DNA of 64,000 nucleotides from Desmonostoc vinosum HA7617-LM4. GTDB taxonomy: Bacteria > Cyanobacteriota > Cyanobacteriia > Cyanobacteriales > Nostocaceae. Each line of letters opens with the position of its first letter. The first letter of the stretch is position 1. The notes under the pieces are model-generated. The model saw only the letters and a program-made list of their open reading frames with translations, made no database searches and was not told where the DNA came from. The position numbers and the translations under genes are program-made. The stretch is taken from contig JAHHHC010000005.1 of the NCBI GenBank assembly GCA_019359515.1, forward strand, positions 186,001 to 250,000. The letters are read 5' to 3'. Of this stretch, positions 53,355 through 63,060 are shown in pieces.

Positions 53355-53668
53355 GCGACTTCGGTGAGGGGGATGTGGTTCGACTCCGCTCACCAACCGG
53401 GGATGAGGGAGATGAGGGAGATGAGGGAGATGAGGGAGATGAGGGAGATGAGGGAGATGAGGGAGAAAATTTCTCCGCGTCCCCGCGTCCCCGCGTCCCA
53501 ATTCCCCAATCCCCAGTCCCCAGTCCCCAGTCCCATCTAGTAAGTAATTAGCCGGATATGATACGATAAATCTAACTGTGGCTCAGTTTTTTCTCTTCCA
53601 AACAAAAAAATCAGTATTAGAAAAGACATGGTACCACAAGACACCCTGGTTCTCACTGGCGCTAATTT
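53355..53668 (+). repeat. Satellite region: GATGAGGGA and CCCCAGT units
   Basis: After the dispersed block GATGTGGTTCGACTCCGCTC (about 53371) come seven perfect GATGAGGGA nonamers (53402-53464), inverted nonamers (CGCGTCCCCGCGTCCC), and four to five CCCCAAT/CCCCAGT heptads ending near 53533. About 130 bp of ordinary DNA then leads to the kinase ATG. False frames through it (53244-53501 and 53339-53551) are rejected. Confidence 0.93.
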
Positions 53669-55201
53669 ATGCAAACGCTGCTAAACAATCGCTACCAAGT
53701 TATTGGGAAACTGGGGGGTGGTGGTTTTGGAGAAACTTTCCTTGCAAAAGATATCCAAATGCCATCTAACCGTAACTGCGTAATTAAACAGCTCAAGCCG
53801 ATTCACAATAACACCCAGATCTATCAACTGGTGCAAGAAAGGTTTCAACGAGAAGCTGCAATTCTAGAAGACTTGGGCGATTTTAGTGAGCAGATCCCCA
53901 GATTGTACGCCTATTTTCAGTCATCCGGGCAATTTTACTTAGTTCAGGAGTGGATTCAAGGCGATACACTCACGACCAAGATGCAACAGCAGGGGTTATT
54001 TAGTGAAAGTGCTGTTAGCGGAATTTTAGTAAATTTGTTGCCGACTTTGGAGTACGTACACTCAAAAGGCATCATTCACCGTGATATCAAGCCGGATAAT
54101 ATTATCTTGCGTCATCGTGATGGTAAACCGGTGCTGATTGATTTTGGTGCTGTCCGGGAAACTATGGGAACGGTGGTGAATTCTCAAGGCAATCCCACCA
54201 GTTCGATAGTAATTGGTACGCCAGGGTATATGGCAAGCGAACAAGCAGCCGGAAGACCTGTTTTTTCGAGTGATTTATATAGCTTAGGAATTACAGCTAT
54301 TTATCTGCTGACAGGGAAACAGCCACAAGATTTACAGGTAGATCCACGCACAGGTGAAATTATCTGGCACACAACGGCGTTGAATGTGAGTCCGGCGCTG
54401 ATAGCAATTATAAACAGGATGATCGCCTATCATCCCCGCGATCGCTTCGCCACCGCCAGAGAAATGCTAGAAGTCCTGCTATCTCCACCAACAGAAATCC
54501 CCCCACCAACACAGCCTCACTATAGCCAGCCACCCAGGTTAAATACACCACCCCCCGTCACACCTCAAAATACAACTCCTGTCACTCCAATACCTGCCTA
54601 TCAAGCTGATAATCAAGCTGACGGGAAAAAGAAAATCCCTATGGGTAGTATCATTGCAGGTGGTTTGATTGGTGGTTTGTTAATGGCTGGTTTCCTTTTC
54701 AAACAAGTACCCCAATCGTTAGTAGGACAACCAGAAACACAGCAAACAACTTCATCTAGCGAACCAACCACAGAACCAAGCGAGTCTCCATCACCTACAC
54801 AATCGCCATCTCCTGAGAATACTGTTCCTTCTACCACAGATCCAACACCAACTCCTAGCCCCACCTCAGCCACAACCGATGTCTTTGGGGCGATTTCCTA
54901 CTCTCCTTCAAAAAGAATTTACGGTTCTGCAACTGCCTCATCACGGGAAGCAGCAGAAAATGATGCGCGTGAAGATTGCGAACAAAAATCTGGTGTCAAA
55001 GATTGTGCAGTACCCGTATGGTTTAAAAATGCTTGGGGGGCTTTGGCTGTTGGTTCTAATGGTGCATATGGTTCAGGATGGGGATACAATCGTCGGAACC
55101 CATCATTAGGACGACTCGCAGCAGAACGGTATGCGATACAAACCTGCCAAAGATATAAAGGGACAAATTGCCGAGTCGTTTTTAGTACAGAAGCTAGATA
55201 G
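53669..55201 (+). CDS. Ser/Thr protein kinase with C-terminal DUF4189
   Basis: A Hanks-type kinase of 510 residues. The glycine loop is GKLGGGGFGETFLAKD, the ATP Lys K40 (VIKQL), the catalytic loop IIHRDIKPDN (D139) and DFG at 158-160. After the kinase (to about 272) comes a Pro/Thr-rich linker, one TM helix (about 325-344, MGSIIAGGLIGGLLMAGFLF), a second S/T/P-rich linker outside, and a DUF4189 domain (404-510: VFGAISYSPSKRIYGSATAS, then four Cys in CEQKSGVKDCAVP and TCQRYKGTNC). DUF4189 is probably a periplasmic sensor. The signal is unknown. Confidence 0.93.
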   Translation: MQTLLNNRYQVIGKLGGGGFGETFLAKDIQMPSNRNCVIKQLKPIHNNTQIYQLVQERFQREAAILEDLGDFSEQIPRLYAYFQSSGQFYLVQEWIQGDTLTTKMQQQGLFSESAVSGILVNLLPTLEYVHSKGIIHRDIKPDNIILRHRDGKPVLIDFGAVRETMGTVVNSQGNPTSSIVIGTPGYMASEQAAGRPVFSSDLYSLGITAIYLLTGKQPQDLQVDPRTGEIIWHTTALNVSPALIAIINRMIAYHPRDRFATAREMLEVLLSPPTEIPPPTQPHYSQPPRLNTPPPVTPQNTTPVTPIPAYQADNQADGKKKIPMGSIIAGGLIGGLLMAGFLFKQVPQSLVGQPETQQTTSSSEPTTEPSESPSPTQSPSPENTVPSTTDPTPTPSPTSATTDVFGAISYSPSKRIYGSATASSREAAENDAREDCEQKSGVKDCAVPVWFKNAWGALAVGSNGAYGSGWGYNRRNPSLGRLAAERYAIQTCQRYKGTNCRVVFSTEAR

Positions 55202-55409
55202 GAGATGAGGGGGATGAGGGGGATGAGGGAGTGAGTGAGAGAGTGAGGGGACGCGGGGACGCGGGGAATAATAAATGACAATTCCCCAGTCCCCAGTCCC
55301 CAGTCCCCAGTCCCCAGTCCCCAGTCCCCAGTCCCCAATCCCCAGTCCCCAGTCCCTTTTACTTTTCCAGGCATCTATAATTAATCTTGCCCTATTTAGT
55401 CTCGTTACT
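55202..55409 (+). repeat. Composite satellite block before lysS
   Basis: GATGAGGGG units, then GGGGACGCG nonamers, the linker GGAATAATAAATGACAATT and ten heptads (55284-55353; nine CCCCAGT, one CCCCAAT). The unit order equals the blocks at 3671-3970 and 12804-12970. The lysS frame is open through it for 45 codons (PSPQSPV type text). Confidence 0.94.
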
Positions 55410-56936
55410 ATGTCGGAAGAAGATATCCGTGCCGCAAGGCTGGAAAAAGTAGACCAGATCAAGCAACTAGGGGCTAATCCCTATGCCTATGGTTGGGAGT
55501 CTACTGATCATGCAGCGAATTTGCAAGAAAACTTTGCCGATTTACCTAATGGTGAGGAAGTGAATTTAGAAGTTGCCATTGCTGGACGCATTATGGCACG
55601 TCGTGTTTTCGGTAAACTGGCTTTTTTCACCTTGCAAGATGAAACTGGCGCAATTCAGCTTTACTTAGAGAAAAATCGCATCGACGAAGGCATGGCAAAT
55701 ATTGATTCTGATGCCTTCAATCATCTCAAGCAACTCACAGATGCGGGTGACATCTTAGGAGTTAAAGGTACTATTAAACGGACTGAAAAGGGCGAATTAT
55801 CAGTTTACGTCAAACAATACACCATCCTAACCAAATCTCTTTTGCCCTTGCCTGATAAATGGCATGGGTTAACGGATGTTGCTAAGCGCTACCGTCAGCG
55901 CTATGTTGACTTAATTGTAAACCCCGAAGTCCGGCAAACCTTCCGCCGTCGCGCCCAAATTACTGCTGGTATTCGTCGCTATCTGGAACATCGGGATTTC
56001 TTAGAAATTGAAACACCAGTTTTGCAAAGTGAAGTTGGAGGTGCAGATGCACGCCCGTTCATCACTTACCACAACACTTTAGAAATGGAGTTGTATTTAC
56101 GAATTGCCACCGAACTCCATCTCAAGCGGTTGATTGTGGGTGGTTTTGAAAAGGTGTTTGAGTTGGGGCGAGTTTTTCGTAATGAGGGAATTTCAACTCG
56201 CCATAATCCCGAATTTACCACGATTGAAATTTACCAAGCCTATGCCGACTATAACGATATGATGGCGTTGACGGAGGGCATTATTACTACTGTTGCTCAA
56301 GAGGTACTTGGTACGTTGCAAATTAACTACCAAGGAGAACCTGTAAATATGACACCACCTTGGCGACGGGTGACAATGCATGATTTAGTTAAAGAATATA
56401 CAGGTTTAGATTTTAACTCGTTCTCAACTCTAGAAGCCGCAAAAGCAGCGAGTAAAAGTACTGGGCTGGAAGGTATAGAAGATGTACCATCGATTGGTAA
56501 ACTCTTAAACGAAGCTTTTGAGCAAAAGGTAGAAACTAACTTAATTCAGCCTACTTTTGTCATTGACTATCCTGTAGAAATTTCACCCTTGGCAAAACTG
56601 CACCGTTCTAAACCTGGTTTGGTAGAACGATTTGAATTATTTATAGTCGGACGGGAAACTGCGAATAGCTTCTCAGAACTTACCGATCCCATTGAACAAA
56701 GAGAACGCTTAGAACAACAAGCTGCCCGTAAAGCTGCTGGGGACTTAGAAGCACATGGCGTAGACGAAGATTTTCTGACAGCCTTGGAATACGGAATGCC
56801 GCCTACAGGTGGTTTGGGTATTGGAATTGATAGATTGATCATGTTATTAACCGATTGTGCCAGTATTCGGGATGCGATCGCCTTCCCCCTACTCAAGCCA
56901 GAAAAAGCAGAATCGTCGCCAGAATCAACGATTTAG
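55410..56936 (+). CDS. lysS: Lysyl-tRNA synthetase, class II
   Basis: Charges tRNA-Lys with lysine. The 508 residues from ATG 55410 start [20 protein letters not shown], as expected for LysS; the longer frame starting at 55275 is repeat-derived. The N-terminal OB-fold anticodon domain has [20 protein letters not shown]. Class II motifs follow: motif 1 [15 protein letters not shown], motif 2 [20 protein letters not shown], motif 3 [16 protein letters not shown]. The length is standard. A hairpin about 50 bp downstream may end the transcript. Confidence in function is very high; the start is supported by homology only, as no clear Shine-Dalgarno sequence is visible. Confidence 0.97.
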   Translation: MSEEDIRAARLEKVDQIKQLGANPYAYGWESTDHAANLQENFADLPNGEEVNLEVAIAGRIMARRVFGKLAFFTLQDETGAIQLYLEKNRIDEGMANIDSDAFNHLKQLTDAGDILGVKGTIKRTEKGELSVYVKQYTILTKSLLPLPDKWHGLTDVAKRYRQRYVDLIVNPEVRQTFRRRAQITAGIRRYLEHRDFLEIETPVLQSEVGGADARPFITYHNTLEMELYLRIATELHLKRLIVGGFEKVFELGRVFRNEGISTRHNPEFTTIEIYQAYADYNDMMALTEGIITTVAQEVLGTLQINYQGEPVNMTPPWRRVTMHDLVKEYTGLDFNSFSTLEAAKAASKSTGLEGIEDVPSIGKLLNEAFEQKVETNLIQPTFVIDYPVEISPLAKLHRSKPGLVERFELFIVGRETANSFSELTDPIEQRERLEQQAARKAAGDLEAHGVDEDFLTALEYGMPPTGGLGIGIDRLIMLLTDCASIRDAIAFPLLKPEKAESSPESTI

Positions 56937-56983
56937 CAGACTGGCGTTGAGATAATTCCATAGCAAGCGTTCGTAGTGAAGTA

Positions 56984-57011
56984 CCTACACTTCCCTTCGG
57001 GTAAGTGTAGG
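56984..57011 (+). terminator. UUCG-loop hairpin after lysS
   Basis: CCTACACTTCCC, loop TTCG, GGTAAGTGTAGG: 11 of 12 pairs. The UUCG tetraloop is unusually stable. It is followed by CTTCCCGTCTCATTAAAATT without a clear U-run. Similar CCCTTCGGG text is a common dispersed repeat in such genomes, so terminator function is not certain. Confidence 0.55.
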
Positions 57012-57247
57012 CTTCCCGTCTCATTAAAATTTCTCCCTTGTCCCCCTTCGGGTGACGCTCGCAAGCTCGCTCTAAGCGAAGCTATGCCGCAGGCTTTACG
57101 CTGCGCTAACGCAGTCGCCTGCGGAGGGAAACCCTCCTTTACTCGCTGTCTCACCGCGTCTCCCTATCTCCGCGTCAGCCAAATCATAAGTCTTTAAACG
57201 GATATGATATTATGCCCTGCGGGAAGCCGCTGCGCGTCTAAGGCAGT
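57012..57247. other. Repeat-rich intergenic DNA
   Basis: GC-rich dispersed repeats, for example GACGCTCGCAAGCTCGCTCT, CTTTACGCTGCGCTAACGCA and GCGGAGGGAAACCCTCC (a hairpin). No gene. Frames 56933-57154 (minus) and 56976-57197 (plus) lie inside the repeats and are rejected. Confidence 0.6.
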
Positions 57248-59374
57248 TTAATTTTGAGTAGATAATATTGTGTAAGCTTCGTTAAATTGATGCATCTTCT
57301 CTTGAGCTTGTTTTTGCATCTGTGGTTGATTTACAAATAAATCAGGATGCCATTTTTTAACTAAAGTTCGATAAGCTTGTTTCACCTCAGCTAAAGAAGC
57401 ATTCGGCTGCAATCCTAAAATACTATAGGCGCGAGTTAGCTGATCTTTTTCTGCTTGAGTTTTAGGTTGTTTAGGTGCTTGATTTGTCTGCTGTTTTTTG
57501 CCAGAATTATGCATTTGCGCTTTCATTCTAGCGATTTCTTCATCAAGTTCCCAAGCTCGAAATTTGGCCTCTACCTCTTCTGGCTTTGGTGATGGAGATT
57601 CTACAGTTTTTTTAGTATTATTGACAGTAGTTTTTTCTGGTTGTGGCGAATATTGCCAGGTAGTATTTTGATGTTTTGCTATTTCTTGATAAGGCTGATA
57701 TTGGGAATTTATTCCTGCTTCTTTTAACTTCTGCAACAATTGATTAAAACCATTTTGTAACCGTTGCAAATCTTCATACTTGTTGGCGATTTCTAGTGGT
57801 TCTTTGGTGGCTTGAAAGCGAATTACATTTTTGGCTTTTTGCTCATATTCAGCCAAAATTGATAAACCTTGACTACTAAAGCGATCTAAATAATTTTCGG
57901 TTGCGGCTATACAAAGTGCAGCAACCTGCTGATGATAAGATGCTTTTGCTGATTTCTCATCTTGTTCTTGAATATTTTTGTTTAACAAATAAGAAATACT
58001 CCCAACAACAGCAGCACCTACAGGCCCACCCAATAACCAACCAATCCCACTACCCACTGCAATTGAACCAGTTTCACTCAAGCTATCAGTATTACTTGGC
58101 TGCGGAGGTAGCGTTATTTGTGGTTCGCTAGGAAAGGGGATTAATAAATCTTCTGGTTGTTCTTCCTGGAAAAATTCGTAAGCTTGATAAAGCCATTTTA
58201 CTATAGCTTGTTGTAAGTCTATTAGGTCTTTTTTCAGAGTATTTACTTGCCAAGACCTAAAATTATTTTCTGCTAGCGCGACGGCAGCATCAGTTTGATA
58301 TTTAGTCAGTAAGTTAGTTAAAGTTAGCCAATTACGTAACTCTTCTACACTAGCAACGAAGCCTTTAGTAATTAAGTTGGCTGCTTTTTGTTTGATTTCA
58401 ATTTTAGCTTTTTGTTTATCATTAAACGACTCAATTTCACTAATTAGAGGGTCAATTTTAGCTTTAAATAATAGTTGAATTTGAGATGCGATCGCCTGCA
58501 CTCTTGGCAAACGCACACTACCACGATTTGGGTGCAAAATACCCACAATATTTTGTAAAGCTGCTTCAAAAGCTGCTAAGCCGCTACTATTAGCTTCGGC
58601 TACATCTCCTTTTAATCTAGCCCTCAAAGCAGGTAAAGCATCAACACGATATAAATTACTAAAACCTGATGGTAATTCTGCTCGAAAGCTTTCAGCAACA
58701 AATAATAACCGATTTTGAACTTGTTTTTGTTCTTCAGGTTCGAGTAAGTTAAGAAAATTGGCGACAAAAATTACTGTTTTAATGCCGCGATCTAATAACC
58801 AATCTCGCAGGTTTTCACGCTCACCCAAGGTCATTAATTTACGTGCATCTAATAACTGTATTACTAAATCTGCACTTAAAAGGCGATCGCGCACTAAATT
58901 ATCTTGTTCTTCTCTGTCATTTGTACCAGGTAAATCTACAAATTCTACACCCGTTTCTAAAAAAGGATGGGGACAAAAAACCTCTACGGAGGTTACATCT
59001 TGTCGCATCTGGCGATTACCATCAAGAACTGCGAATTTTTGTAAAATTTCTGTGCCGCTGCGATCAATTTCTGTACTATCTACTAACATGATGCGAGTTC
59101 GTACCTCTGAGCCATACTTGACGGTAATTGCTGCACCTGTTGTGGGGATTAAATCAATTGGTAATGTCCGATTGCCTAGCATGGCATTTAATAAGGTGGA
59201 TTTGCCATGATTAAATGGGCCAAAAACCGCAATCTGAAAGTTAGGATTAGTTAAATAATTATTAATAGCAAGTATGTCTTGATATATTTGCGATTTACTT
59301 TCTAAGTTCAGTAATGCAGATGCGGCTTGGAGAGAGTTTATTAAGTCTTGATAAGTTTTATCCTGTTGTTGCAT
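57248..59374 (-). CDS. Dynamin-like GTPase with C-terminal J domain
   Basis: A 708-residue fusion. The GTPase domain has G1 VFGPFNHGKSTLLN, G2-region TTGAAITVKYG, G3 DLPGTNDRE and a VANFLN G4-like segment. Helical stalk regions follow, with a Gly/Ala-rich hydrophobic segment (GSGIGWLLGGPVGAAVVGSI, about 450) like the membrane paddle of bacterial dynamins. The last 65 residues are a J domain: TRAYSILGLQPNASLAEVKQ with the HPD motif in KKWHPDLF, so it should recruit an Hsp70. It lies 138 bp downstream of the BDLP1-like gene on the same strand. The combination suggests Hsp70-assisted membrane remodelling; this is inference. Confidence 0.92.
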   Translation of the reverse strand: MQQQDKTYQDLINSLQAASALLNLESKSQIYQDILAINNYLTNPNFQIAVFGPFNHGKSTLLNAMLGNRTLPIDLIPTTGAAITVKYGSEVRTRIMLVDSTEIDRSGTEILQKFAVLDGNRQMRQDVTSVEVFCPHPFLETGVEFVDLPGTNDREEQDNLVRDRLLSADLVIQLLDARKLMTLGERENLRDWLLDRGIKTVIFVANFLNLLEPEEQKQVQNRLLFVAESFRAELPSGFSNLYRVDALPALRARLKGDVAEANSSGLAAFEAALQNIVGILHPNRGSVRLPRVQAIASQIQLLFKAKIDPLISEIESFNDKQKAKIEIKQKAANLITKGFVASVEELRNWLTLTNLLTKYQTDAAVALAENNFRSWQVNTLKKDLIDLQQAIVKWLYQAYEFFQEEQPEDLLIPFPSEPQITLPPQPSNTDSLSETGSIAVGSGIGWLLGGPVGAAVVGSISYLLNKNIQEQDEKSAKASYHQQVAALCIAATENYLDRFSSQGLSILAEYEQKAKNVIRFQATKEPLEIANKYEDLQRLQNGFNQLLQKLKEAGINSQYQPYQEIAKHQNTTWQYSPQPEKTTVNNTKKTVESPSPKPEEVEAKFRAWELDEEIARMKAQMHNSGKKQQTNQAPKQPKTQAEKDQLTRAYSILGLQPNASLAEVKQAYRTLVKKWHPDLFVNQPQMQKQAQEKMHQFNEAYTILSTQN

Positions 59375-59512
59375 GATAGTGTAAAAAGTTCACGCAGAGG
59401 CGCAGAGGCGCAGAGAGGAAAATGAAAAATCAGGCTTTGTAAGAGGTTTAAACTATACATTTAGTCATTTGTGTTACCAAAGACAAATGACTAACGACGG
59501 TTACTATGTGAA

Positions 59513-61597
59513 TTAGTCGCTGTAGTAAGCTAATAAGTTACTATATGCAGCTTCAATTTTTTGTAATTGAGCGATTATTTCTTCCTGCAAGGCTTTTAAT
59601 CTTTTTAATTCGCTTTCTCGATTAATTTCACGTGTTTGTTTCTGTTTGACTAAGTTTTCTAATTCAGATTTGCGAGAGTTAATATCGTCGTTGATGCGTT
59701 TGCTTACTTCTCTTTCGTAGGAGTTGAAGCATTCTTTTACTGCATTGTATACGGTTTTTGATTGTTCATTGGCGACTTCGGGTAGGTATTTTACTAGTTC
59801 TTTTTTGGCGGTTTTAACTAACTCTTTACGCGCTTGATCTGCTTGTAGAAAGCCTACTCCTAAACCTAGTAATGCGAACCCAATTGGGCCTAAGAAAACT
59901 CCTGTGACTGCTGTTAGAATGCCGCCAATGCCAATCACGGTGAAATAGTTTAATAAGATATTTTTCCAGTCAAACCCAGCGCCAGCTAGTGCTACTCCAG
60001 CTAAGTTGCCCTCGGATAACGATAACAATCCCATTGCCCATTTTGCCCATGTAGGGGAGTTATCGTGTTCTGTGCTATTGTTAGCGTTGATTTTAACTGT
60101 TTGACCAGTTAATTTTTCTGTAATCTGATCTGTAACTTGACTGTAAGAAGCACCATATTTGGCAGCACTGCGAGAAAGTTTTCTAAAAGCTGCATCGATA
60201 TCTTTTTCGGCGGTTAAAGTCCAAGCAGCAGATTTATCGGCAATGTATTGTTCAAAGGCTTTTTGTAAGGCGTTGTTAAATGCTTCTCGTTTACCGCTAC
60301 TGAGAAAATCAAGTAGATTTAGTTCTGGTTGATAACGCAAAAAATCGGTTTCAAAGGTGTTACCTAAGTTTAAAACGTAGCTGCGAAAAGATTCGGATAT
60401 TTCCCTTGCTTGAGAATCTCTGGTGTTAAGAATTTCTTTTTGAAATTGATCGCGGATACCTGTGAGTTTGTTGAATTCTGGTTCTACTGATTCAATACGT
60501 TTTTTCAATTCATCAACATCTTGATCAAGTAAGGGAATACGTCTGGCTATGGCTTCACGGGTATGATTTACGGTTTGTCTAGCTAATGTTCTCACTTGAC
60601 GTAATTCTGCGATCGCACGTTCTCTTGTAAGAAAAGTATTCAACGCTCCCATGAACTCTACAAAGCCTGTACCATCTAATTCAGCTTCAGGATTCTTCAA
60701 ACGTCGTCTTAATGCTTGAATCGATGACAACTCAAATACACGTTCATCATAAATGTTCTGTCCATCTACATGACAATATTCTGATAAATTGGCTGTGAAA
60801 ACTTGTCGCAGCCTGTCTTCTGCTGCTGTTAATTCTTCTATATCATCGGGATCAATCAATGATTCTCGCACCTGATCCCAAGCATTAATTAGGAAGAAAA
60901 CCGTCAATCCTCTACCTTTTATATAATTTTCTAAATAGCGTCGTTCACCTAAAGTACAAGGTTGCGACGCCCTCATCACAAACAGAATTGCATGACAATT
61001 GTTTACATAGCTTAAAGATAATTCGTTACGCGCTTCTGTGTCATTTAATCCCGGACTATCAACAATTTCAATTCCTTTTTCTAGTAGCGTTAAAGGATAC
61101 TCAACTACTGCATAATCAACGTCAGGAAATGCTTGTTTTTTCTCTTGCTCTAATTTTTTAGCCTCTGCTGGGTCAATTGTATATTTATGTTTAAAAGTTT
61201 GAAAATCTAACTGTTGTGGACTTTTACCATCGTTAAAATGAATCGTAACTTTCTTTTGCGAACCGTAGCGTAAAATCGTTAACACCGCTGTACAGGGGTT
61301 AACATCGCTTGGTAATAAATTTTCACCAATTAAAGCATTGAGAAACGTACTTTTACCCCGTTTCATATCGCCTAAAACTAAAAGACGAAATACACCTTCT
61401 TTGAGGTTTTTGCTGGCGATCGCAATATCTTCAATGTTTCGTTCTAAACTGAGTTTACCTGAAGACGCTTCTCCGGCTAACTCAGCCTGATTAATTGTTT
61501 GGGCAATTTTATGCAAACATTCAGAAATATCCGATCGCACCTGAGCAACACGCTCTAAATCTTGGATAAATTTATCAGCTGCTACTTGTTCTACCAT
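59513..61597 (-). CDS. Bacterial dynamin-like protein (BDLP1 orthologue)
   Basis: A 694-residue GTPase that, by comparison with the structurally characterised Nostoc punctiforme BDLP1, tubulates lipid membranes. From memory, long stretches look nearly identical to that protein. G1 is VLGDMKRGKSTFLNALIGE, G2 PSDVNPCTAVLT, G3 EIVDSPGLNDTEARNEL, G4 FFLINAWDQ. The paddle with hydrophobic helices is at about 555-605 (FTVIGIGGILTAVTGVFLGP, GFALLGLGVGFLQADQARKE). ATG 61597 is preferred to 61600 because it gives the MV-start of BDLP1 and better spacing to AAGGTG. It forms an operon with the small membrane gene 13 bp upstream. Confidence 0.95.
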   Translation of the reverse strand: MVEQVAADKFIQDLERVAQVRSDISECLHKIAQTINQAELAGEASSGKLSLERNIEDIAIASKNLKEGVFRLLVLGDMKRGKSTFLNALIGENLLPSDVNPCTAVLTILRYGSQKKVTIHFNDGKSPQQLDFQTFKHKYTIDPAEAKKLEQEKKQAFPDVDYAVVEYPLTLLEKGIEIVDSPGLNDTEARNELSLSYVNNCHAILFVMRASQPCTLGERRYLENYIKGRGLTVFFLINAWDQVRESLIDPDDIEELTAAEDRLRQVFTANLSEYCHVDGQNIYDERVFELSSIQALRRRLKNPEAELDGTGFVEFMGALNTFLTRERAIAELRQVRTLARQTVNHTREAIARRIPLLDQDVDELKKRIESVEPEFNKLTGIRDQFQKEILNTRDSQAREISESFRSYVLNLGNTFETDFLRYQPELNLLDFLSSGKREAFNNALQKAFEQYIADKSAAWTLTAEKDIDAAFRKLSRSAAKYGASYSQVTDQITEKLTGQTVKINANNSTEHDNSPTWAKWAMGLLSLSEGNLAGVALAGAGFDWKNILLNYFTVIGIGGILTAVTGVFLGPIGFALLGLGVGFLQADQARKELVKTAKKELVKYLPEVANEQSKTVYNAVKECFNSYEREVSKRINDDINSRKSELENLVKQKQTREINRESELKRLKALQEEIIAQLQKIEAAYSNLLAYYSD

Positions 61598-61610
61598 CAT
61601 CGCACCTTAA

Positions 61611-61937
61611 TTAACGAGTATTTATTTGAGAATCAAAGAATAGTTTATAAGATACAAAAGTCAGAGCTGCTACAATAATAATCCCAGCCAATATTGCTGC
61701 TATTCTGACAGCAATCAACACAGTAACACCAATAGCGATAAGCTTCGCACCCAGAATAAATTTTTTCATCCATGGCTTTTGAGAGTTTGGCTGTTGATGC
61801 TTCACAGTTTGATAAAAAGGCGCATCAGGATCATGGATCTTAGCTTCCATTTCCCGGAGTCGCAGTTCCATTTCTCGTTGTCTTAGTAGGCGTTCTCGTT
61901 GTTCGAGTTCCTCGTGGCGATCGTTTTGAGATGTCAT
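61611..61937 (-). CDS. Small coiled-coil membrane protein, BDLP operon
   Basis: A 108-residue protein. Residues 7-34 are a charged coiled coil (HEELEQRERLLRQREMELRL), then a polar linker and two hydrophobic segments, FILGAKLIAIGVTVLIAVRI and AAILAGIIIVAALTFVSYKL. Its stop lies 13 bp before the BDLP1 start, so it is surely co-transcribed, with this gene first. It may anchor or regulate the GTPase at the membrane. I know no name for this family. Confidence 0.8.
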   Translation of the reverse strand: MTSQNDRHEELEQRERLLRQREMELRLREMEAKIHDPDAPFYQTVKHQQPNSQKPWMKKFILGAKLIAIGVTVLIAVRIAAILAGIIIVAALTFVSYKLFFDSQINTR

Positions 61938-62300
61938 CGGTGTCCACCCAACTTAGGACTATGAATTGATATCAACACTTATTTAGGGATTTTTGTGTAT
62001 ATTAACTTACATAAATATGGTTTGACTACACTAAGATTGCGATTTTGCTCTTGATTGCCTGTAAAAACGAAGCTAGAGGTTAGATTCCATGACATCCACT
62101 TGCGTTTCGGAAATTTACAATTGTTATTTATTTTTAGAGCGATCGCAAAATTTAAGCAAATAAACAGATTTAAAATACTCTTTCAATGCATACTAAACTG
62201 ATATAAAAAAAGGAAATGCTCTCTCACTAAAATCAAGGCTTGCGTAAAAATAAAAAATAACAGTCAACTTAGTAGACAGCAAGAACAGTAGGAAATTATC
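61938..62300. other. Divergent intergenic region
   Basis: AT-rich gap of 363 bp between the BDLP operon and the Uma2-type gene. One GCGATCGC lies at about 62140. No gene or repeat of note. Promoters for both directions should be here. Confidence 0.5.
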
Positions 62301-62885
62301 ATGTTTTCATCCCCTTTGATTGTGCGAATTCCCCCTTCAATGCAAATGACAGATGAGCAGTTTTTCGAGTTCTGTCAAGTAAATCACGACTTACGCATTG
62401 AGCGCAATCAATTTCAAGAAATATCAATTATGCCCCCCACTGGTTCCGAAACAGGCAATCGCAACTTTAATTTAGCTGGACAGTTGTATGTTTGGTCAGA
62501 ACAGGATAGTACGGGTATTTGTTTTGACTCCAGCACAGGATTTAAATTATCAACAGGTGCAGAACGCTCGCCAGACGCATCTTGGATTAAGTTAGAAAGA
62601 TGGAACACTCTCTCTTCAGAACAACAGCAAAGATTCGCTCCCATCTGTCCAGATTTTGTCCTTGAGTTGAGGTCGCCTTCTGATCATCTCCAAACCTTGC
62701 AGGAAAAAATGGCAGAATACATGAGAGAGCCAGGAATACAGCTAGGTTGGCTAATTGACCGCAAACATCGCCAAGTCTATATTTATCGTCCCGGTATGCC
62801 AACAGAATGCCTGGAGAATCCTACCACAGTCAGTGGCGATCGCATCCTACCAGGATTTATCTTGCACATGAGTAAAGTTTGGTAG
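62301..62885 (+). CDS. Uma2 family (DUF820) endonuclease-like protein
   Basis: A 194-residue PD-(D/E)XK-fold protein; such genes are present in dozens of copies in cyanobacteria. Family text: MTDEQFFEFCQVNHDLRIER, ISIMPPTGSETGNRNFNLAG, GFKLSTGAERSPDASWI, then CPDFVLELRSPSDHLQTLQE holding the D/E-x-K-like core (PDFVLELRS), and GWLIDRKHRQVYIYRPG. The nuclease activity is predicted, not shown. It stands alone, and many family members are thought to be mobile or selfish. Confidence 0.92.
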   Translation: MFSSPLIVRIPPSMQMTDEQFFEFCQVNHDLRIERNQFQEISIMPPTGSETGNRNFNLAGQLYVWSEQDSTGICFDSSTGFKLSTGAERSPDASWIKLERWNTLSSEQQQRFAPICPDFVLELRSPSDHLQTLQEKMAEYMREPGIQLGWLIDRKHRQVYIYRPGMPTECLENPTTVSGDRILPGFILHMSKVW

Positions 62886-63060
62886 TAGTGTCTCACATCA
62901 TAGTTGGCTAATCACTGATCATCAAAACCTCCCCGCGTCTGTCTACACTCCGCGTACCTCTGCGTTTAAACTTCCGACATAAATAAAATTTGCTATAGCG
63001 TATATCAAAGGCAAATTATACGCCAAAATTTTTATAGGCACTCATTAAATCAACTCAAAT

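Noticed and set aside
55275-55409. 45-codon extension of lysS
   Set aside because: Also a translated heptad array; the LysS N-terminus starts at 55410.
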